From assembly GCA_964535305.1 (NCBI GenBank), contig CAZHTF010000007.1, positions 15,177 to 79,176 of the forward strand: a stretch of 64,000 nucleotides of DNA, given 5' to 3'. Of the stretch, positions 52,705-61,855 are shown in pieces. The first letter of the stretch is position 1, and each line of letters starts with the position of its first letter. The position numbers and the translations under genes were made by a program. This DNA is from CAZHTF01 sp964535305. Lineage in GTDB: Bacteria; Planctomycetota; Phycisphaerae; UBA1845; Fen-1342. Below the pieces are notes generated by a model. It did not search any database. It was not told the DNA's origin and saw nothing but the letters and a program-made list of their open reading frames with translations.

Positions 52705-53681
52705 GCCGGCTCGGGCGGCGCGAGGCGCAGCAAGCCGCCATGCGGGGCTGCGCTGCGGCCGTTTCGGTAGGCGTTGAAGTCCATGAGTTTTCCACCGGCG
52801 GGCTTGACTTGAAGGAGCTGCACGCGTCCCGCGCCGGTCTGAATCGAGCCGTCTTGCAGAAACGTACCGGGCTGCGCGTTCGTGTCGCCCGAGGCACTGC
52901 GGCTCTCGACGTCGCCAGGCGCTTCGCAGACGCGCGCCCGGGCCAACAGCAGCCGCTCACGCACGCCGCTGCCCAGCACGCAAGTGGCGGCGGCCGCTGG
53001 CCAGGACCACAGGCCGTGAATGCGGCGGACAACCTCGAACGCGGGCCGCGACCAGTCGACCCAGCCATCGGCCTTGGAGAGCTTGGGGGCGCGTGTCGCC
53101 GCGCCGGAGTCCTGCACGCGGGGCTGCTCGCCGCGCTCAATGCGCGCCACGCAATCACACGTCAGCGGCGCGCCGAGCCGGCTGAGGCGGTCGTGCAATT
53201 CGTCGGCGGTTTCTTCTGGGCCGATTGGGGTCTCTACCTGGCCCCAGATCGGGCCGTTGTCCCAATGTTGGTCGAGCTGAAACACGCTCACGCCGGTGGT
53301 CGCGTCGCCGTTGAGAATCGCCCACTGGTAGGGGGCCGCCCCGCGATAGCGTGGCAGCAGCGAGGCGTGCACGTTGATCATGCCACGCGGCAGAGCCGCG
53401 AGCCAGGCGCGGCCGATCTTCTGCCCGAACGCGACCACGATTGCAAGTTGGGCGTCCGCGATACAGTCGGCGGGCGTCAGTGCATCCAGATCCTGCGACT
53501 GCAGGTGCGCGATGCCGCGCTGCAGGCAGTGGGCGTGAATTGGTGTCGGATGCAACGCACGTCCGCGGCCGGCGGGGCGATCCGGCTGACTGATGACCAC
53601 GAGCGGCTCGTGACCCGCGGCGCACAGCGCTTCGAGCGTCGGAACGCCGAACTCGCCGGTTCCCAGAAACACGAAACGCAT
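52701..53681 (-). CDS. fmt: methionyl-tRNA formyltransferase
   Basis: Formylates initiator Met-tRNA using 10-formyl-THF. 326 aa. The formyltransferase domain carries N103 and H105 in INVHASLLPRYRGAAPYQW and D141 in WDNGPIWGQVE, the catalytic residues of the fold; the N-terminus MRFVFLGTGEFGVPTLEAL is typical. The C-terminal OB-like domain (~205-320) has WSRPAFEVVRRIHGLWSWPAA. Gene order def-fmt-rsmB with 4-base spacing after def and a 4-base overlap with rsmB indicates one transcript. Confidence 0.95.
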   Translation of the reverse strand: MRFVFLGTGEFGVPTLEALCAAGHEPLVVISQPDRPAGRGRALHPTPIHAHCLQRGIAHLQSQDLDALTPADCIADAQLAIVVAFGQKIGRAWLAALPRGMINVHASLLPRYRGAAPYQWAILNGDATTGVSVFQLDQHWDNGPIWGQVETPIGPEETADELHDRLSRLGAPLTCDCVARIERGEQPRVQDSGAATRAPKLSKADGWVDWSRPAFEVVRRIHGLWSWPAAAATCVLGSGVRERLLLARARVCEAPGDVESRSASGDTNAQPGTFLQDGSIQTGAGRVQLLQVKPAGGKLMDFNAYRNGRSAAPHGGLLRLAPPEPA

Positions 53682-53685
53682 GCGG

Positions 53686-54213
53686 CTAGCGCCCGCCGGA
53701 GCGAAACGAGCCTTCGAGTGCGCGCAGCGTTTTCTTTGCGGCGATCGCGTCGGCCGGGCCCATTCGGTCGATGATCAGCACGCCGTTGAGATGATCGGTC
53801 TCGTGCTGCCAGATGCGGGCGACCAGATCGCGACCTTCGGCCTCGACTGACTTGCCCGAGAGATCCTGGGCTTTCAACCAGCACTTCTCCGCGCGGCGAA
53901 CCTGCACGCGCACCTCCGGGATCGACAGGCAGCCCTCTTCCGCCACGACCAGCTGCTGCAGGTCGCGCAGCTCGGGGTTGATCACGACGTGGTCGTCGCC
54001 AGGCTCACCGGTGGCGTTCATGACGAAAAGTCGCAGCATGACGCCGACCTGCGGCGCGGCCAGGCCGATGCCGCGATCGGCGCGCATCAGTTCGAACATG
54101 CGTGTGACGAGTGCGACGAGGTCGTCGTCAAACCGGGTGACGAGCTTGCAGGTTTGGCGCAGCCGCGGATCGGGGTAGTGGATGATGCGGAGCTTTGCGA
54201 GGTCGGCCGGCAT
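53686..54213 (-). CDS. def: peptide deformylase
   Basis: Removes the N-formyl group from nascent proteins. 175 aa. All three motifs are intact: GIGLAAPQVGV (48-58), EEGCLSIPE with metal-ligand C95, and QHETDH (136-141) with ligands H137 and H141 and catalytic E138. ATG 54213. It starts a tight def-fmt-rsmB operon, and follows the FAD oxidoreductase gene by 12 bases, so the whole minus-strand run from serS could be read together. Confidence 0.96.
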   Translation of the reverse strand: MPADLAKLRIIHYPDPRLRQTCKLVTRFDDDLVALVTRMFELMRADRGIGLAAPQVGVMLRLFVMNATGEPGDDHVVINPELRDLQQLVVAEEGCLSIPEVRVQVRRAEKCWLKAQDLSGKSVEAEGRDLVARIWQHETDHLNGVLIIDRMGPADAIAAKKTLRALEGSFRSGGR

Positions 54214-54225
54214 TAAGAAATTGTA

Positions 54226-55320
54226 TCAAAACGACTGGCCCAGAAGGAACGCCTGCCCGACGCGCTTGGACATCTGCGCGTTGCTGAAAACCAGCGGCGC
54301 CAGAAGCGCCAGATCCGTGCTGGGCATGCGCAGACAGGCGGCCAGCTCGGTCCGCCAGGCGGCGCCGAAGCTGGCCAGCTCGTCCTGCGGCAGCGGCGCA
54401 TCCAGCGCCCGCAGCGCCACATCGACCGCAATTACGCCCGATTTCATGGCGGGGTAAATTCCCTCGTGGCTGAATGCGGCGACAAAGCCACCCGCATCGC
54501 CGCAAAGCAGGCAGCGCTTGCCGACGTGCGACTCGATATCGAGCGCGGCGCCGGCGGGCGAGCGGGTCACGCCGCGCGATTGCGGCGCGGCCTTCGGCAG
54601 GGCGCCGGCGGCCTGCCCGGCGGTGATCAGCGCGCTCAAGGCGGCTTCCACATCAGAATCGGCGTCGCGGCCGGCCAGCGCCAGTCGCAGCGTGCTCTCG
54701 GCGCGTACCAGCGTGGCGATCAAGGCTGTGCGACCGGAGAGCACAATCACGCCCAGCGCCGGCTTGCCGGCACAGCGCCAGTCGGCGAATGCCAGTTTCG
54801 GGAGTCGCAGCCCGGTCGGCGCGATGCCGGCCAATTTCGCCACAGGCGCATCGATCCCGTCCGCGATGATCAGCACGCGACCTTGGAGGCTCTTGCCGCC
54901 CTCCAGCTCCAGCTCGGCCGCCGCTTCGCCCAGGCGCACGCCTCGGACCGTCGTCGCGTCGGTGAGCCGCGCGCCGGCCTTCTTCGAGGCTTTCAGCAGT
55001 TGTTCGTTAAACGCGCGGCGTTCGACAATCCAGCCGCAGAGCGCCGCATCGCTCAGGTCGGCGTGTTTCTTGAAATCCCCCGAATACAGCCGCATGCCGC
55101 GGAACGGGCTGGCCAGGCCGCCGCCGAGGCCCAGTGATTCGCAAAGCGCCACACCGCTCGGACCGATCCAGGCCGCGCCGCTGTCGTCACGCGGGGGCGC
55201 TTCACGCGCGACAAGCTGCACGCTGCGCCCGGCACGCGCGGCGCGGATGGCGGCGGCGCAGCCGGCCGGACCGCAGCCCACCACCAGCACGTCCAGCATC
55301 TGTGGAGCGGCTACAGCCAT
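54226..55320 (-). CDS. FAD-dependent oxidoreductase, geranylgeranyl-reductase-like
   Basis: 364 aa. N-terminal FAD-binding Rossmann motif VLVVGCGPAGCAAAIRAARAG, and the second FAD motif RCLLCGDAGGFVAAFSHEG followed by IYPAMKSGVIAVDVAL. This arrangement (GD-AG...G-I-x-x-A-x-x-SG) belongs to the geranylgeranyl reductase/halogenase-like branch of group A flavoproteins. It could reduce an isoprenoid or act as a monooxygenase; substrate unknown. It starts 4 bases after the MCE gene's stop, and ends 12 bases before def. Confidence 0.82.
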   Translation of the reverse strand: MAVAAPQMLDVLVVGCGPAGCAAAIRAARAGRSVQLVAREAPPRDDSGAAWIGPSGVALCESLGLGGGLASPFRGMRLYSGDFKKHADLSDAALCGWIVERRAFNEQLLKASKKAGARLTDATTVRGVRLGEAAAELELEGGKSLQGRVLIIADGIDAPVAKLAGIAPTGLRLPKLAFADWRCAGKPALGVIVLSGRTALIATLVRAESTLRLALAGRDADSDVEAALSALITAGQAAGALPKAAPQSRGVTRSPAGAALDIESHVGKRCLLCGDAGGFVAAFSHEGIYPAMKSGVIAVDVALRALDAPLPQDELASFGAAWRTELAACLRMPSTDLALLAPLVFSNAQMSKRVGQAFLLGQSF

Positions 55321-55323
55321 CGG

Positions 55324-56670
55324 CTAGCGCAATTGCTCGTAAAGGTATTTCTCAGCCGTGCGGAACCGTTCGAACGCACTCTTGAGCGACTGCTGGATCT
55401 CGCGCAACTCGGGGTCCGCAGCGATCGCGGCGCTGCCCTGCGGCGCTGCCGCGACCGCCGCCTGCAGCCGCGCGGCGGCGTCGTCGAGATAGGTTGCGGC
55501 TTCTGCGAACGTGCGCGCCGCGTCGAACACGCCCATTTCGCGCGTTTCCGCGGGTGTCGGGCGATAGAGCAGCCGCCACGGCGCCAGCCGCAGCTCCTCG
55601 CTGGTGAGCCGCAATTGCTCGCTCATTTCCTTCACGTTTGCGAGCGTGCGGTCCAGCGCCGGGCGATTCAGCAGAAAAAGCTGCTTGCCGCTCTCGCTGA
55701 CGACCTGCACATTCGCGAGCGAGCCGTTGACGCGTTCCATCGCGACGTGCAGCTTGCCGATCATGGATTGCGGGTCGTCGCGCTGCAGCTCGCGCTTTAG
55801 TTGCGCGACGATGTCCTGATTCAGCGATTGCGCCAGTTTTGCGACGTTGCCGAGCGTCTCATGCAATACCGGCCGCTCGTCGCGGATCAGCGCGGTCATC
55901 TCGCCCAGCCCGTCGCTCAGCCGATCGAGCGCGGTGTGCACCTTTGCGAGCAGGCTGGTCGGATCCTGCGCCGCGCTCTGCTCGCGCAGCGCTTTCATCG
56001 TGATCGCAAGATCGTCAAACAGGCCCAGCAGCTTGCGCAATAGTGTGGCCTGCTGCTGCGGATCAAGCTGCGTGCGAATCTGGCCGGTGATGGCGTTCAG
56101 ATCCTCAGCGCTGGCCAGCACGCGGTTCATCAACTGGCCCTCGGCGGCCGGATCAAGCGCGTGCTCCAGGTCGTCGAGCAGCCCGCTGGGCTGCAGAATC
56201 CGCCGCGAGAGCGCCCCGATCGCGGCGCCAAAGCTCTGTGGCGGCAGCCCAAGGATCGGCTCATTCGGCAACTCCTTGCCGGTCTGGCCGACGTCGAGAA
56301 TCACGACGAACCCGGCGCCGCCGACGGGCGGCTGATCGGTGGTGATCTTCACACCGTCCCAGAGTTGCAGGTCGCTCTCGATCTGGGCGTCCACGATGAT
56401 CCGCAACTCATATTTCGGCGCGGCGCCGCCGCCGACGTTGATGTTTTCGCGGCGAATGCGCGTCACGGTTCCGACCTGCATCGCGGCAGAAAGCAGCACG
56501 GGGCTGCCGACCTTGAGCGGCGCCACGCCTTCATCGTGCCGGAAGTGCACGGTGAGCGGAGCGGTGGATTGCCGCAAGCGCGGATAGAGGAACAGGATCG
56601 AGCCGACGAAAAGCGCGAGAAAGCCGAGCGTCACCAGGCCCAACAGGAAATGCTGACCGCGCGTGTTCAT
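55324..56670 (-). CDS. MCE-domain (MlaD-like) lipid-transport protein
   Basis: 448 aa. One N-terminal membrane helix (LLGLVTLGFLALFVGSILFLYP) anchors a MlaD/MCE domain (~38-125: TVHFRHDEGVAPLKVGSPVLL, GAGFVVILDVGQTG). The remaining ~300 residues are helical with many Gln and Leu (coiled coil), as in proteins that form tunnels between membranes for lipid transfer. The MlaE permease and MlaF ATPase are not recognised nearby; the neighbouring ATPase is OppF-like. The start overlaps the OppF-type gene stop by one base (TGATG). Confidence 0.85.
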   Translation of the reverse strand: MNTRGQHFLLGLVTLGFLALFVGSILFLYPRLRQSTAPLTVHFRHDEGVAPLKVGSPVLLSAAMQVGTVTRIRRENINVGGGAAPKYELRIIVDAQIESDLQLWDGVKITTDQPPVGGAGFVVILDVGQTGKELPNEPILGLPPQSFGAAIGALSRRILQPSGLLDDLEHALDPAAEGQLMNRVLASAEDLNAITGQIRTQLDPQQQATLLRKLLGLFDDLAITMKALREQSAAQDPTSLLAKVHTALDRLSDGLGEMTALIRDERPVLHETLGNVAKLAQSLNQDIVAQLKRELQRDDPQSMIGKLHVAMERVNGSLANVQVVSESGKQLFLLNRPALDRTLANVKEMSEQLRLTSEELRLAPWRLLYRPTPAETREMGVFDAARTFAEAATYLDDAAARLQAAVAAAPQGSAAIAADPELREIQQSLKSAFERFRTAEKYLYEQLR

Positions 56671-57545
56671 CAGGCGTTAAGCGCTCCGCGAGTACCGCCA
56701 GCGGCGTGAATTGTACTGACGTCGCGCCGCGCTGCCGAGTAGGCCGGCGGCGGGTTGGGCGCGGGCGCCGCGGCCAACAGTGCCTGCGTGTAGGGATGCC
56801 GCGGATTCTCGAAAAGCGCGTCGGCCGGCGCCAGCTCGACGATCTTTCCGCTCTGCATCACGGCGACCTCGTCCGCGATCTGCCGCGCGACCGCCAGATT
56901 GTGCGTCACGAAGAGATACGTCAGGCCCAGCTCGGCTTGCAGCTCGATGAACAGGTTCAGCACCTGCGCCTGCACGGAGACATCCAGCGCCGAGACCGGC
57001 TCATCCAGCACGATCAGCCGCGGCTCGAGCGCCAAGGCCCGCGCCAGCCCGATCCGCTGCCGCTGACCGCCAGAGAACTCGTGCGGATAGTGATCCAGCG
57101 CGCCGGGCGGCAGGCCCACCTGCCGCAAGACGTTCGCGACGCGCGCCCGACGCTCGGCGGCGCTACGCACCAGCCCGTGAACGTGCAGGGCCTCGCCCAC
57201 AATCTGGTCCACGCGGCTGCGCGGATTCAGGCTGCCGTACGGATCCTGGAACACGACCTGCATGCGGCGTCGCTGACGGCGCAGCGCGGCGGCGGGCAGA
57301 CTCAGCCAATCCAAGCCGTCAAACTCGACTTGCCCGGCGCTTGGCGGAATCAGCCGCAGAATCGTGCGGGCCAGCGTGGACTTTCCGCAGCCGCTTTCGC
57401 CCACAAGCGCCAGCGTTTTTCCTCGTGCGATCTCGAACGACACGCCGTCAACCGCGCGGATCGTCCGGCCGCGCTGCTTGAAATGCGTGGCCAGCGCGCG
57501 GACGCGCAGCAGCGAAGCGGCTGTGGAATCGCGTGGCGTGTTCAT
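56670..57545 (-). CDS. OppF/DppF-type ABC transporter ATP-binding protein
   Basis: 291 aa. Walker A LVGESGCGKSTLART, Q-loop FQDPYGSLNPR, signature HEFSGGQRQRIGLARAL, Walker B RLIVLDEPVSALDVS and switch His in LFVTHNLAVA. The 'FQDPYGSLNPR' and 'NPRHPYTQALLAA' C-terminal motifs are those of peptide/nickel transporter ATPases of the OppF branch. No permease or binding protein lies adjacent; instead it is translationally coupled to an MCE protein. It may serve a permease encoded elsewhere, or may have been recruited by the MCE protein (speculation). Confidence 0.9.
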   Translation of the reverse strand: MNTPRDSTAASLLRVRALATHFKQRGRTIRAVDGVSFEIARGKTLALVGESGCGKSTLARTILRLIPPSAGQVEFDGLDWLSLPAAALRRQRRRMQVVFQDPYGSLNPRSRVDQIVGEALHVHGLVRSAAERRARVANVLRQVGLPPGALDHYPHEFSGGQRQRIGLARALALEPRLIVLDEPVSALDVSVQAQVLNLFIELQAELGLTYLFVTHNLAVARQIADEVAVMQSGKIVELAPADALFENPRHPYTQALLAAAPAPNPPPAYSAARRDVSTIHAAGGTRGALNA

Positions 57546-57578
57546 ACGGCGCTCCAGCGGTGAAGCAGGCCGCCGCTG

Positions 57579-58880
57579 TCATGCACTGCCCGCGGCTCCC
57601 GGGCTGGGCGCGATGCGCTCCAGCCCATTCATGTACGGACGCAGCGCCGCCGGCACGCGCACGCTGCCGTCGGCATTCTGGTTCAGCTCGAGCAGCGGGA
57701 TCAGGATTCGCGGCGAGGCGACCACGGTGTTATTCAGCGTGTGGCAGAATTGCATCTTGCCGGCCGCGTCGCGATAGCGCACGTTCAGCCGGCGAGCCTG
57801 GAAATCATGAAAGCGGCTGGCCGAGTGCGTTTCGCTGTACGCGCCTCGGCTGGGCATCCAGGTCTCGATGTCGAACATGCGGACCTTGCCCTGGCCCATG
57901 TCGCCGGTGCAGCATTCGACAACGCGGTAGGGCAGCTCGAGCGCGCTGAGCACATCTTCTGCATTGCGGATGATACGCTCGTGCAGCCGGGCCGATTCGG
58001 CCGCATCCGACCGGCAGATCACCACCTGCTCGAGCTTGTCGAACGAGTGAATGCGATACAGGCCGCGCGTATCCTTGCCGGCGGCGCCGGCCTCGCGGCG
58101 AAAGCACGTGCTGCGGGCGACGTACAGCTTGGGCAGCTCGGCCTCTTCGAGAACCTCGTCCATGTGATAGCCGGTGACCGGCACCTCGGCTGTGCCGACC
58201 AGACACTGCTGATCGCGCTCGGCGAGGTAGACCTCGTCACGATGCAGCGGGAAGAAGCCGGTGCCGTACATGAGCTTCTCGTTCACCAGCACCGGCACGC
58301 TCAGCGGTGTGAAGCCGCGCTGCAGCATCATGTCCCAGGCGAGCCGCAAAACCGCCTCGTGCAGCATCGCGCCCGCGCCGCACAGCACGTAGTTTCGCGA
58401 GCCGGCGATCTTCACGCCGCGGTCAAAATCGAGAATTCCCAGGGCCAGGCCGAGCTCGACGTGGTCCTTCGGAGCGAATCCGAGCGCCGCCGGCGCTGGG
58501 GGCGTGCCGACGCGCCGAACCTCGACATTTCCTTCCGGGCCGCCGCCGATCGGAGCGGCCGGATCGGGTATCTGCGGAACGCGCAGCATCAGCTCGGCCA
58601 GCTCGGCGTCGATGCGGACGCGCTCCTCGTCGATCTCCTTCAGCCGTGACTTGAGCGCGGTCATTTCCTGCGCCAAGCGCGGCTTGTCTTCCTTGGCGGC
58701 TTTCGCGATCTGCTCGCCGGCCTGATTCTGCTGGTGGCGAAGCTGGTTGAACTCGGTCTCGAGCGCGCGGCGGCGCGCGTCGCGCTGCAGGATGCCGTCG
58801 ATGTCGCAGGCGATGCGCTTGTCAGCGCTGGCCTTGCGGACCAGGTCGGTCTGCTCGCGAATCAGCTTGATATCGATCAT
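57579..58880 (-). CDS. serS: seryl-tRNA synthetase
   Basis: Class II synthetase, 433 aa from ATG 58880 (MIDIKLIREQTDLVRKA). The N-terminal long coiled-coil arm that contacts the tRNA extra arm spans ~25-105. Motif 2 is STCFRREAGAAGKDTRGLYRIHSF and motif 3 lies near the C-terminus (NTVVASPRILIPLLELNQNADGSVRVPAALRPYM, the ATP-binding Arg late in it). VGTAEVPVTGYHMDEVL is the serine-binding TxE region. It is the first gene of the long minus-strand run to rsmB. Confidence 0.96.
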   Translation of the reverse strand: MIDIKLIREQTDLVRKASADKRIACDIDGILQRDARRRALETEFNQLRHQQNQAGEQIAKAAKEDKPRLAQEMTALKSRLKEIDEERVRIDAELAELMLRVPQIPDPAAPIGGGPEGNVEVRRVGTPPAPAALGFAPKDHVELGLALGILDFDRGVKIAGSRNYVLCGAGAMLHEAVLRLAWDMMLQRGFTPLSVPVLVNEKLMYGTGFFPLHRDEVYLAERDQQCLVGTAEVPVTGYHMDEVLEEAELPKLYVARSTCFRREAGAAGKDTRGLYRIHSFDKLEQVVICRSDAAESARLHERIIRNAEDVLSALELPYRVVECCTGDMGQGKVRMFDIETWMPSRGAYSETHSASRFHDFQARRLNVRYRDAAGKMQFCHTLNNTVVASPRILIPLLELNQNADGSVRVPAALRPYMNGLERIAPSPGAAGSA

Positions 58881-59004
58881 GGCGCGGCATGATAGAGGCC
58901 GGCAGTGCGATGCAGAAACTTCGCAGGAGAAATCCGCCGCGCGAAATTCGAGCGCGCCGCCGGGGCGGGCTGCAGGTCCGGCGCGGAATGGCCGGTGAGA
59001 AAAC

Positions 59005-59055
59005 TGAACCCGCCACGCAGGCGTGCCCGAGGGCCGTTGCTGCGCGGCGGGTTCA
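59005..59055 (-). terminator. candidate intrinsic terminator of the PEP-CTERM gene
   Basis: TGAACCCGCC (59005-59014) pairs with GGCGGGTTCA (59046-59055); on the minus strand the stem is followed by GTTTTCTC. A second perfect stem, CCCGCACCG-GCGTG-CGGTGCGGG (59061-59083), lies nearer the stop codon but has no T tract. Either can end the transcript. Confidence 0.5.
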
Positions 59056-59102
59056 ATGACCCCGCACCGGCGTGCGGTGCGGGTGCGCAATCCGTCGGTC
59101 GC

Positions 59103-59987
59103 CTAGCGGCGGCGGACCAGCGCCAGGGCGCCCAAGGCCAGCAGGCTCAGCGTCGCCGGCTCGGGGACGCTGAAGTACTGGTTGCCGGCGTAGTTGTCGA
59201 GGTCGAAGCTCGTTCCGCCCGTGAAGCCGCCGAAGCCATCGCCGCCCAGGTTGCCGGTGCCGGCCGCGAGGCCGCCGAGGTACTGGTTCGACGAGTAGTT
59301 ATGGTCGCCATTGTTCTGGAAGACCATGACGTTGAACGCGCCGACCGGACTGCCGAGATCAGACAGCGCGATGCTCAGCTCGAGGCCGGTGGTGACGGCC
59401 AGCGCCGCAGCCTGGTTCGCCGCGCCCGTGCCGCCGCCAACGCCGGCGACGTTCGAGTTGTCGTACGCGACCTGGATCGGCGAGCCGTTCGCACCGGTGC
59501 CGGTCGTGCCGCTGCCTTCGACGTTTCCGCCAAAGATGTTACCGTAGAACGAGAAGTTCGCCGTTCCCATGACGGCGTAGTCGAGGTCGAACGTGTTGCC
59601 GTTGCCACGACGAACGAACAGGTGGTAATCCGGGTTGAAGCCGGTGTCGAAACCCAGACCGTTCATGTTGTTGACGCGGCCGCCGTCCTGCGACGGGTTG
59701 CCGGCCAGGTACGTGTTCGAACCGCCGGCTTTCGAATCGATGAAGATCTCGAGCTTGTTGAAGTTGGCTTCGATGTTGCCGGTCAGCATCAAGTAAAGGC
59801 GACCACCGGAGATGCGCGCGTATGCCGCGTTCATTTCGCTCAGATTGTCGCCAAACTGCGTATTGACCGTCTGCACGGCGCGGGCAGCGCCATAGCCGTC
59901 ACCGAGCGAGTTGCCGTTGACCGTCTGGGCGGCAGCGATGCCGGCGCACGCGGCAACAGCCGCCGCGGCAAGGAACTTCTTGACCAT
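59103..59987 (-). CDS. PEP-CTERM sorting-signal protein
   Basis: ATG 59987 has a very strong GGAGGAGGAG ribosome-binding site. 294 aa. Signal peptide MVKKFLAAAAVAACAGIAAAQ. The mature protein is beta-rich and Gly/Asn-rich (LFVRRGNGNTFDLDYAVMG, FNKLEIFIDSKAGGSNTY). The C-terminus VPEPATLSLLALGALALVRRR is a textbook PEP-CTERM signal (21 residues from Val): PEP motif, hydrophobic helix, Arg cluster. It is processed by an exosortase (EpsH/XrtA-type) that must be encoded elsewhere. Surface or matrix role likely. Confidence 0.93.
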   Translation of the reverse strand: MVKKFLAAAAVAACAGIAAAQTVNGNSLGDGYGAARAVQTVNTQFGDNLSEMNAAYARISGGRLYLMLTGNIEANFNKLEIFIDSKAGGSNTYLAGNPSQDGGRVNNMNGLGFDTGFNPDYHLFVRRGNGNTFDLDYAVMGTANFSFYGNIFGGNVEGSGTTGTGANGSPIQVAYDNSNVAGVGGGTGAANQAAALAVTTGLELSIALSDLGSPVGAFNVMVFQNNGDHNYSSNQYLGGLAAGTGNLGGDGFGGFTGGTSFDLDNYAGNQYFSVPEPATLSLLALGALALVRRR

Positions 59988-60379
59988 TAACTCCTCCTCC
60001 TGCATCCGTAAGTGCATCGAAAAGCGGTTTGACAAACTGCGGCGAAATGGGTCGCCGCCTCCCCTCCTCCACGCGGTCCTGCTGGAGATTGCCATAATAG
60101 GCCGGTAGGCTCGAAGGTTCCACATCAAATTTGGAAATCCCGTGGAAAAATCGCGTCGTGCGCGATTTCCCCAACTGGTTCTAGTCCACGAATCAAGACA
60201 AGTCGACCGTTGCGATATAGTCCTATAATATCAAAATAATGGTCCAATAAGACCTTCGGCTCAATTTCCTTCGTCAAGAATGACAGAAACCGTGCCCGGC
60301 CCATTTTTGTGGAAAAGAGCCTGGCCACCGAAGGGTGCAGCGCGCCGCGTGTTGCTCACCGCCGAGCAGTGCCGCGTGC
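59988..60379. other. gene-less AT-rich region upstream of the PEP-CTERM gene
   Basis: About 390 bases of markedly lower GC than the rest of the window, especially 60180-60300. It contains a candidate promoter (60094-60121) for the minus-strand PEP-CTERM gene and small inverted repeats (GATAT/ATATC at about 60214-60232, GGTC/GACC at about 60241-60254). A 67-codon open frame on the minus strand (60125-60328) has no ribosome-binding site or family resemblance and I do not accept it as a gene. Confidence 0.4.
60094..60121 (-). promoter_or_regulatory. candidate promoter of the PEP-CTERM gene
   Basis: On the minus strand GGAAC (60121-60117) precedes TATTAT (60099-60094) with 17 bases between; leader to the ATG about 107 bases. 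GGAAC resembles ECF-type -35 elements while TATTAT fits sigma70, so the sigma class is unclear. Confidence 0.3.
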
Positions 60380-61855
60380 TTAGTCCTCGCCCTGCGCCTT
60401 GGTGAACCCCGCGGCGCCGTCAAACTCGTTGAGTTTCTCGATGTGCGACCAGCGCACCTTCGCGCCGACGCGCTGCAGTACATCGATGATGGTCGCGTCG
60501 CTCAGATCCGCTTTGTCGTCGCGAAGCATCATGCGGCAGCGACTCTGATCGGTGCAGTCCGTGATCGCGCCGGCGGCGGGGTAGACCTTGGTCCCGCGAT
60601 TTGAAATCATCTTGAGCTTCAGCGGCGTTCCTTCGAGCAGTGCTTCGATCTGCGGACCGAGTTGTTCAGGGTGCGTGGCGGATTCGACAAACACGTCCAT
60701 GCCGGCGACGCGCCGCGACTTGACCTTGACCGTGTCCAGCGCGGTCGAGACCTGCGGCAACTTCACAGTCTTATAGTCGCGTACTTTCCACTTTTCCGAG
60801 CGCTTGCCGAGATTGCGGATGATCTGCTCGGTATACGCGCTGGTCGAGACCGCCGCTGGCGTGTCGTAGCCGACCACGTCGCCCGTGCCCTTGCCGGCGC
60901 GGGCGTTCTCCTCGAGCGTGACCAGCACGGCGTGCTCGACGGCCTGCGCTTGCTCGAACAGGCCCAGGTGCCTCAGCATCAGCACGCCGGTGAGAATCAC
61001 CGCGGTCGGGTTGATGCAGTTCTTGCCGGCATACTTTGGGGCTGAGCCGTGCACGGCTTCAAAGATTGCGACCTCGTTGCCAATGTTGGCCGACGGGGCG
61101 AAGCCCAGCCCGCCGATCAGTGCGCTGGTCAGGTCACTGATGATGTCGCCGTTCATGTTCGTCGTGACGATCACGTCGAACTGCTCGGGCTTCTTGACGA
61201 GCTGATGCGCGCAGTTGTCGATGATGACGTGCCAACTCTGGATGTCCGGGTATTCCTTGGCGACTTCCTCGAACGTGCGCTTCATCATGCCTTCGGTCAT
61301 CTTCATGATGTTCGACTTGGTCGCGCAGGCGACGCTCTTGCGCCCCTCGGCCCGGGCCACCTCGAACGCCAGCCGCACGATCTTCTCGCAGCCCTTGCGG
61401 CTGATCAGCTTCAGGCACTGGGCCACGCCCGGCGTCTGCATGTGCTCGATGCCGGCGTAGAGGTCTTCAACATTCTCACGGACGACGATCAGGTCGATGT
61501 TGCGGCCGCTGTAGGGCGTCTTGATGCCGGGCAGCTCGCGCACCGGCCGCAGGTTGCCGTACGTTTCAAACAGCTTGCGCAGCGTGACGTTGGCGCTCTT
61601 CTCGCCGTAGCCGATCGGCGTGCCGAGCGGTCCTTTGAAGACCAGCCGCGTCTTGCGGACCGATTCCATGGTGTCGGCGGGCACACCCGAGGCGATGCCC
61701 TGCTTGAAGACGCTCTCGCCGGCGTGCCGCACCTCCCATTCGAGCGGCGCGCCGCTGGCTTCGATGATCTGTTTGGCGGAATTGACGCACTCCGGGCCGA
61801 TTCCGTCGCCGGGGATGAGCGTGACGAGCGTCTTTCCGCTGGATGTCTTGAGCAT
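60380..61855 (-). CDS. icd: isocitrate dehydrogenase, Thermus/Rickettsia-type
   Basis: Beta-decarboxylating dehydrogenase of the TCA cycle (isocitrate to 2-oxoglutarate). ATG 61855 (MLKTSSGKTLVTLIPGDGIGPECV), 491 aa. Substrate- and metal-binding motifs: YGNLRPVRELPG, IDLIVVRENVEDLYAGIEH, ATKSNIMKMTEGMMKRTFEE, IVTTNMNGDIISDLTSALIGG and EAVHGSAPKYAGKNCINPTA. The ~150-residue C-terminal extension (~345-491) is typical of the Thermus-like homodimeric form, which usually uses NADP, and is not present in E. coli Icd. The sequence upstream of 61855 in the same frame is antisense to moxR. Confidence 0.9.
   Translation of the reverse strand: MLKTSSGKTLVTLIPGDGIGPECVNSAKQIIEASGAPLEWEVRHAGESVFKQGIASGVPADTMESVRKTRLVFKGPLGTPIGYGEKSANVTLRKLFETYGNLRPVRELPGIKTPYSGRNIDLIVVRENVEDLYAGIEHMQTPGVAQCLKLISRKGCEKIVRLAFEVARAEGRKSVACATKSNIMKMTEGMMKRTFEEVAKEYPDIQSWHVIIDNCAHQLVKKPEQFDVIVTTNMNGDIISDLTSALIGGLGFAPSANIGNEVAIFEAVHGSAPKYAGKNCINPTAVILTGVLMLRHLGLFEQAQAVEHAVLVTLEENARAGKGTGDVVGYDTPAAVSTSAYTEQIIRNLGKRSEKWKVRDYKTVKLPQVSTALDTVKVKSRRVAGMDVFVESATHPEQLGPQIEALLEGTPLKLKMISNRGTKVYPAAGAITDCTDQSRCRMMLRDDKADLSDATIIDVLQRVGAKVRWSHIEKLNEFDGAAGFTKAQGED

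Noticed and set aside
40651..60222. Shared 14-mer TTGCGATATAGTCC near 40651 and 60209
   Set aside because: A pair of identical 14-mers is expected by chance in 64 kb; only the 40656 copy has a suitable -35 and a downstream gene.
60125..60328. 67-codon minus-strand frame in AT-rich DNA
   Set aside because: No ribosome-binding site or family resemblance; more likely regulatory sequence.
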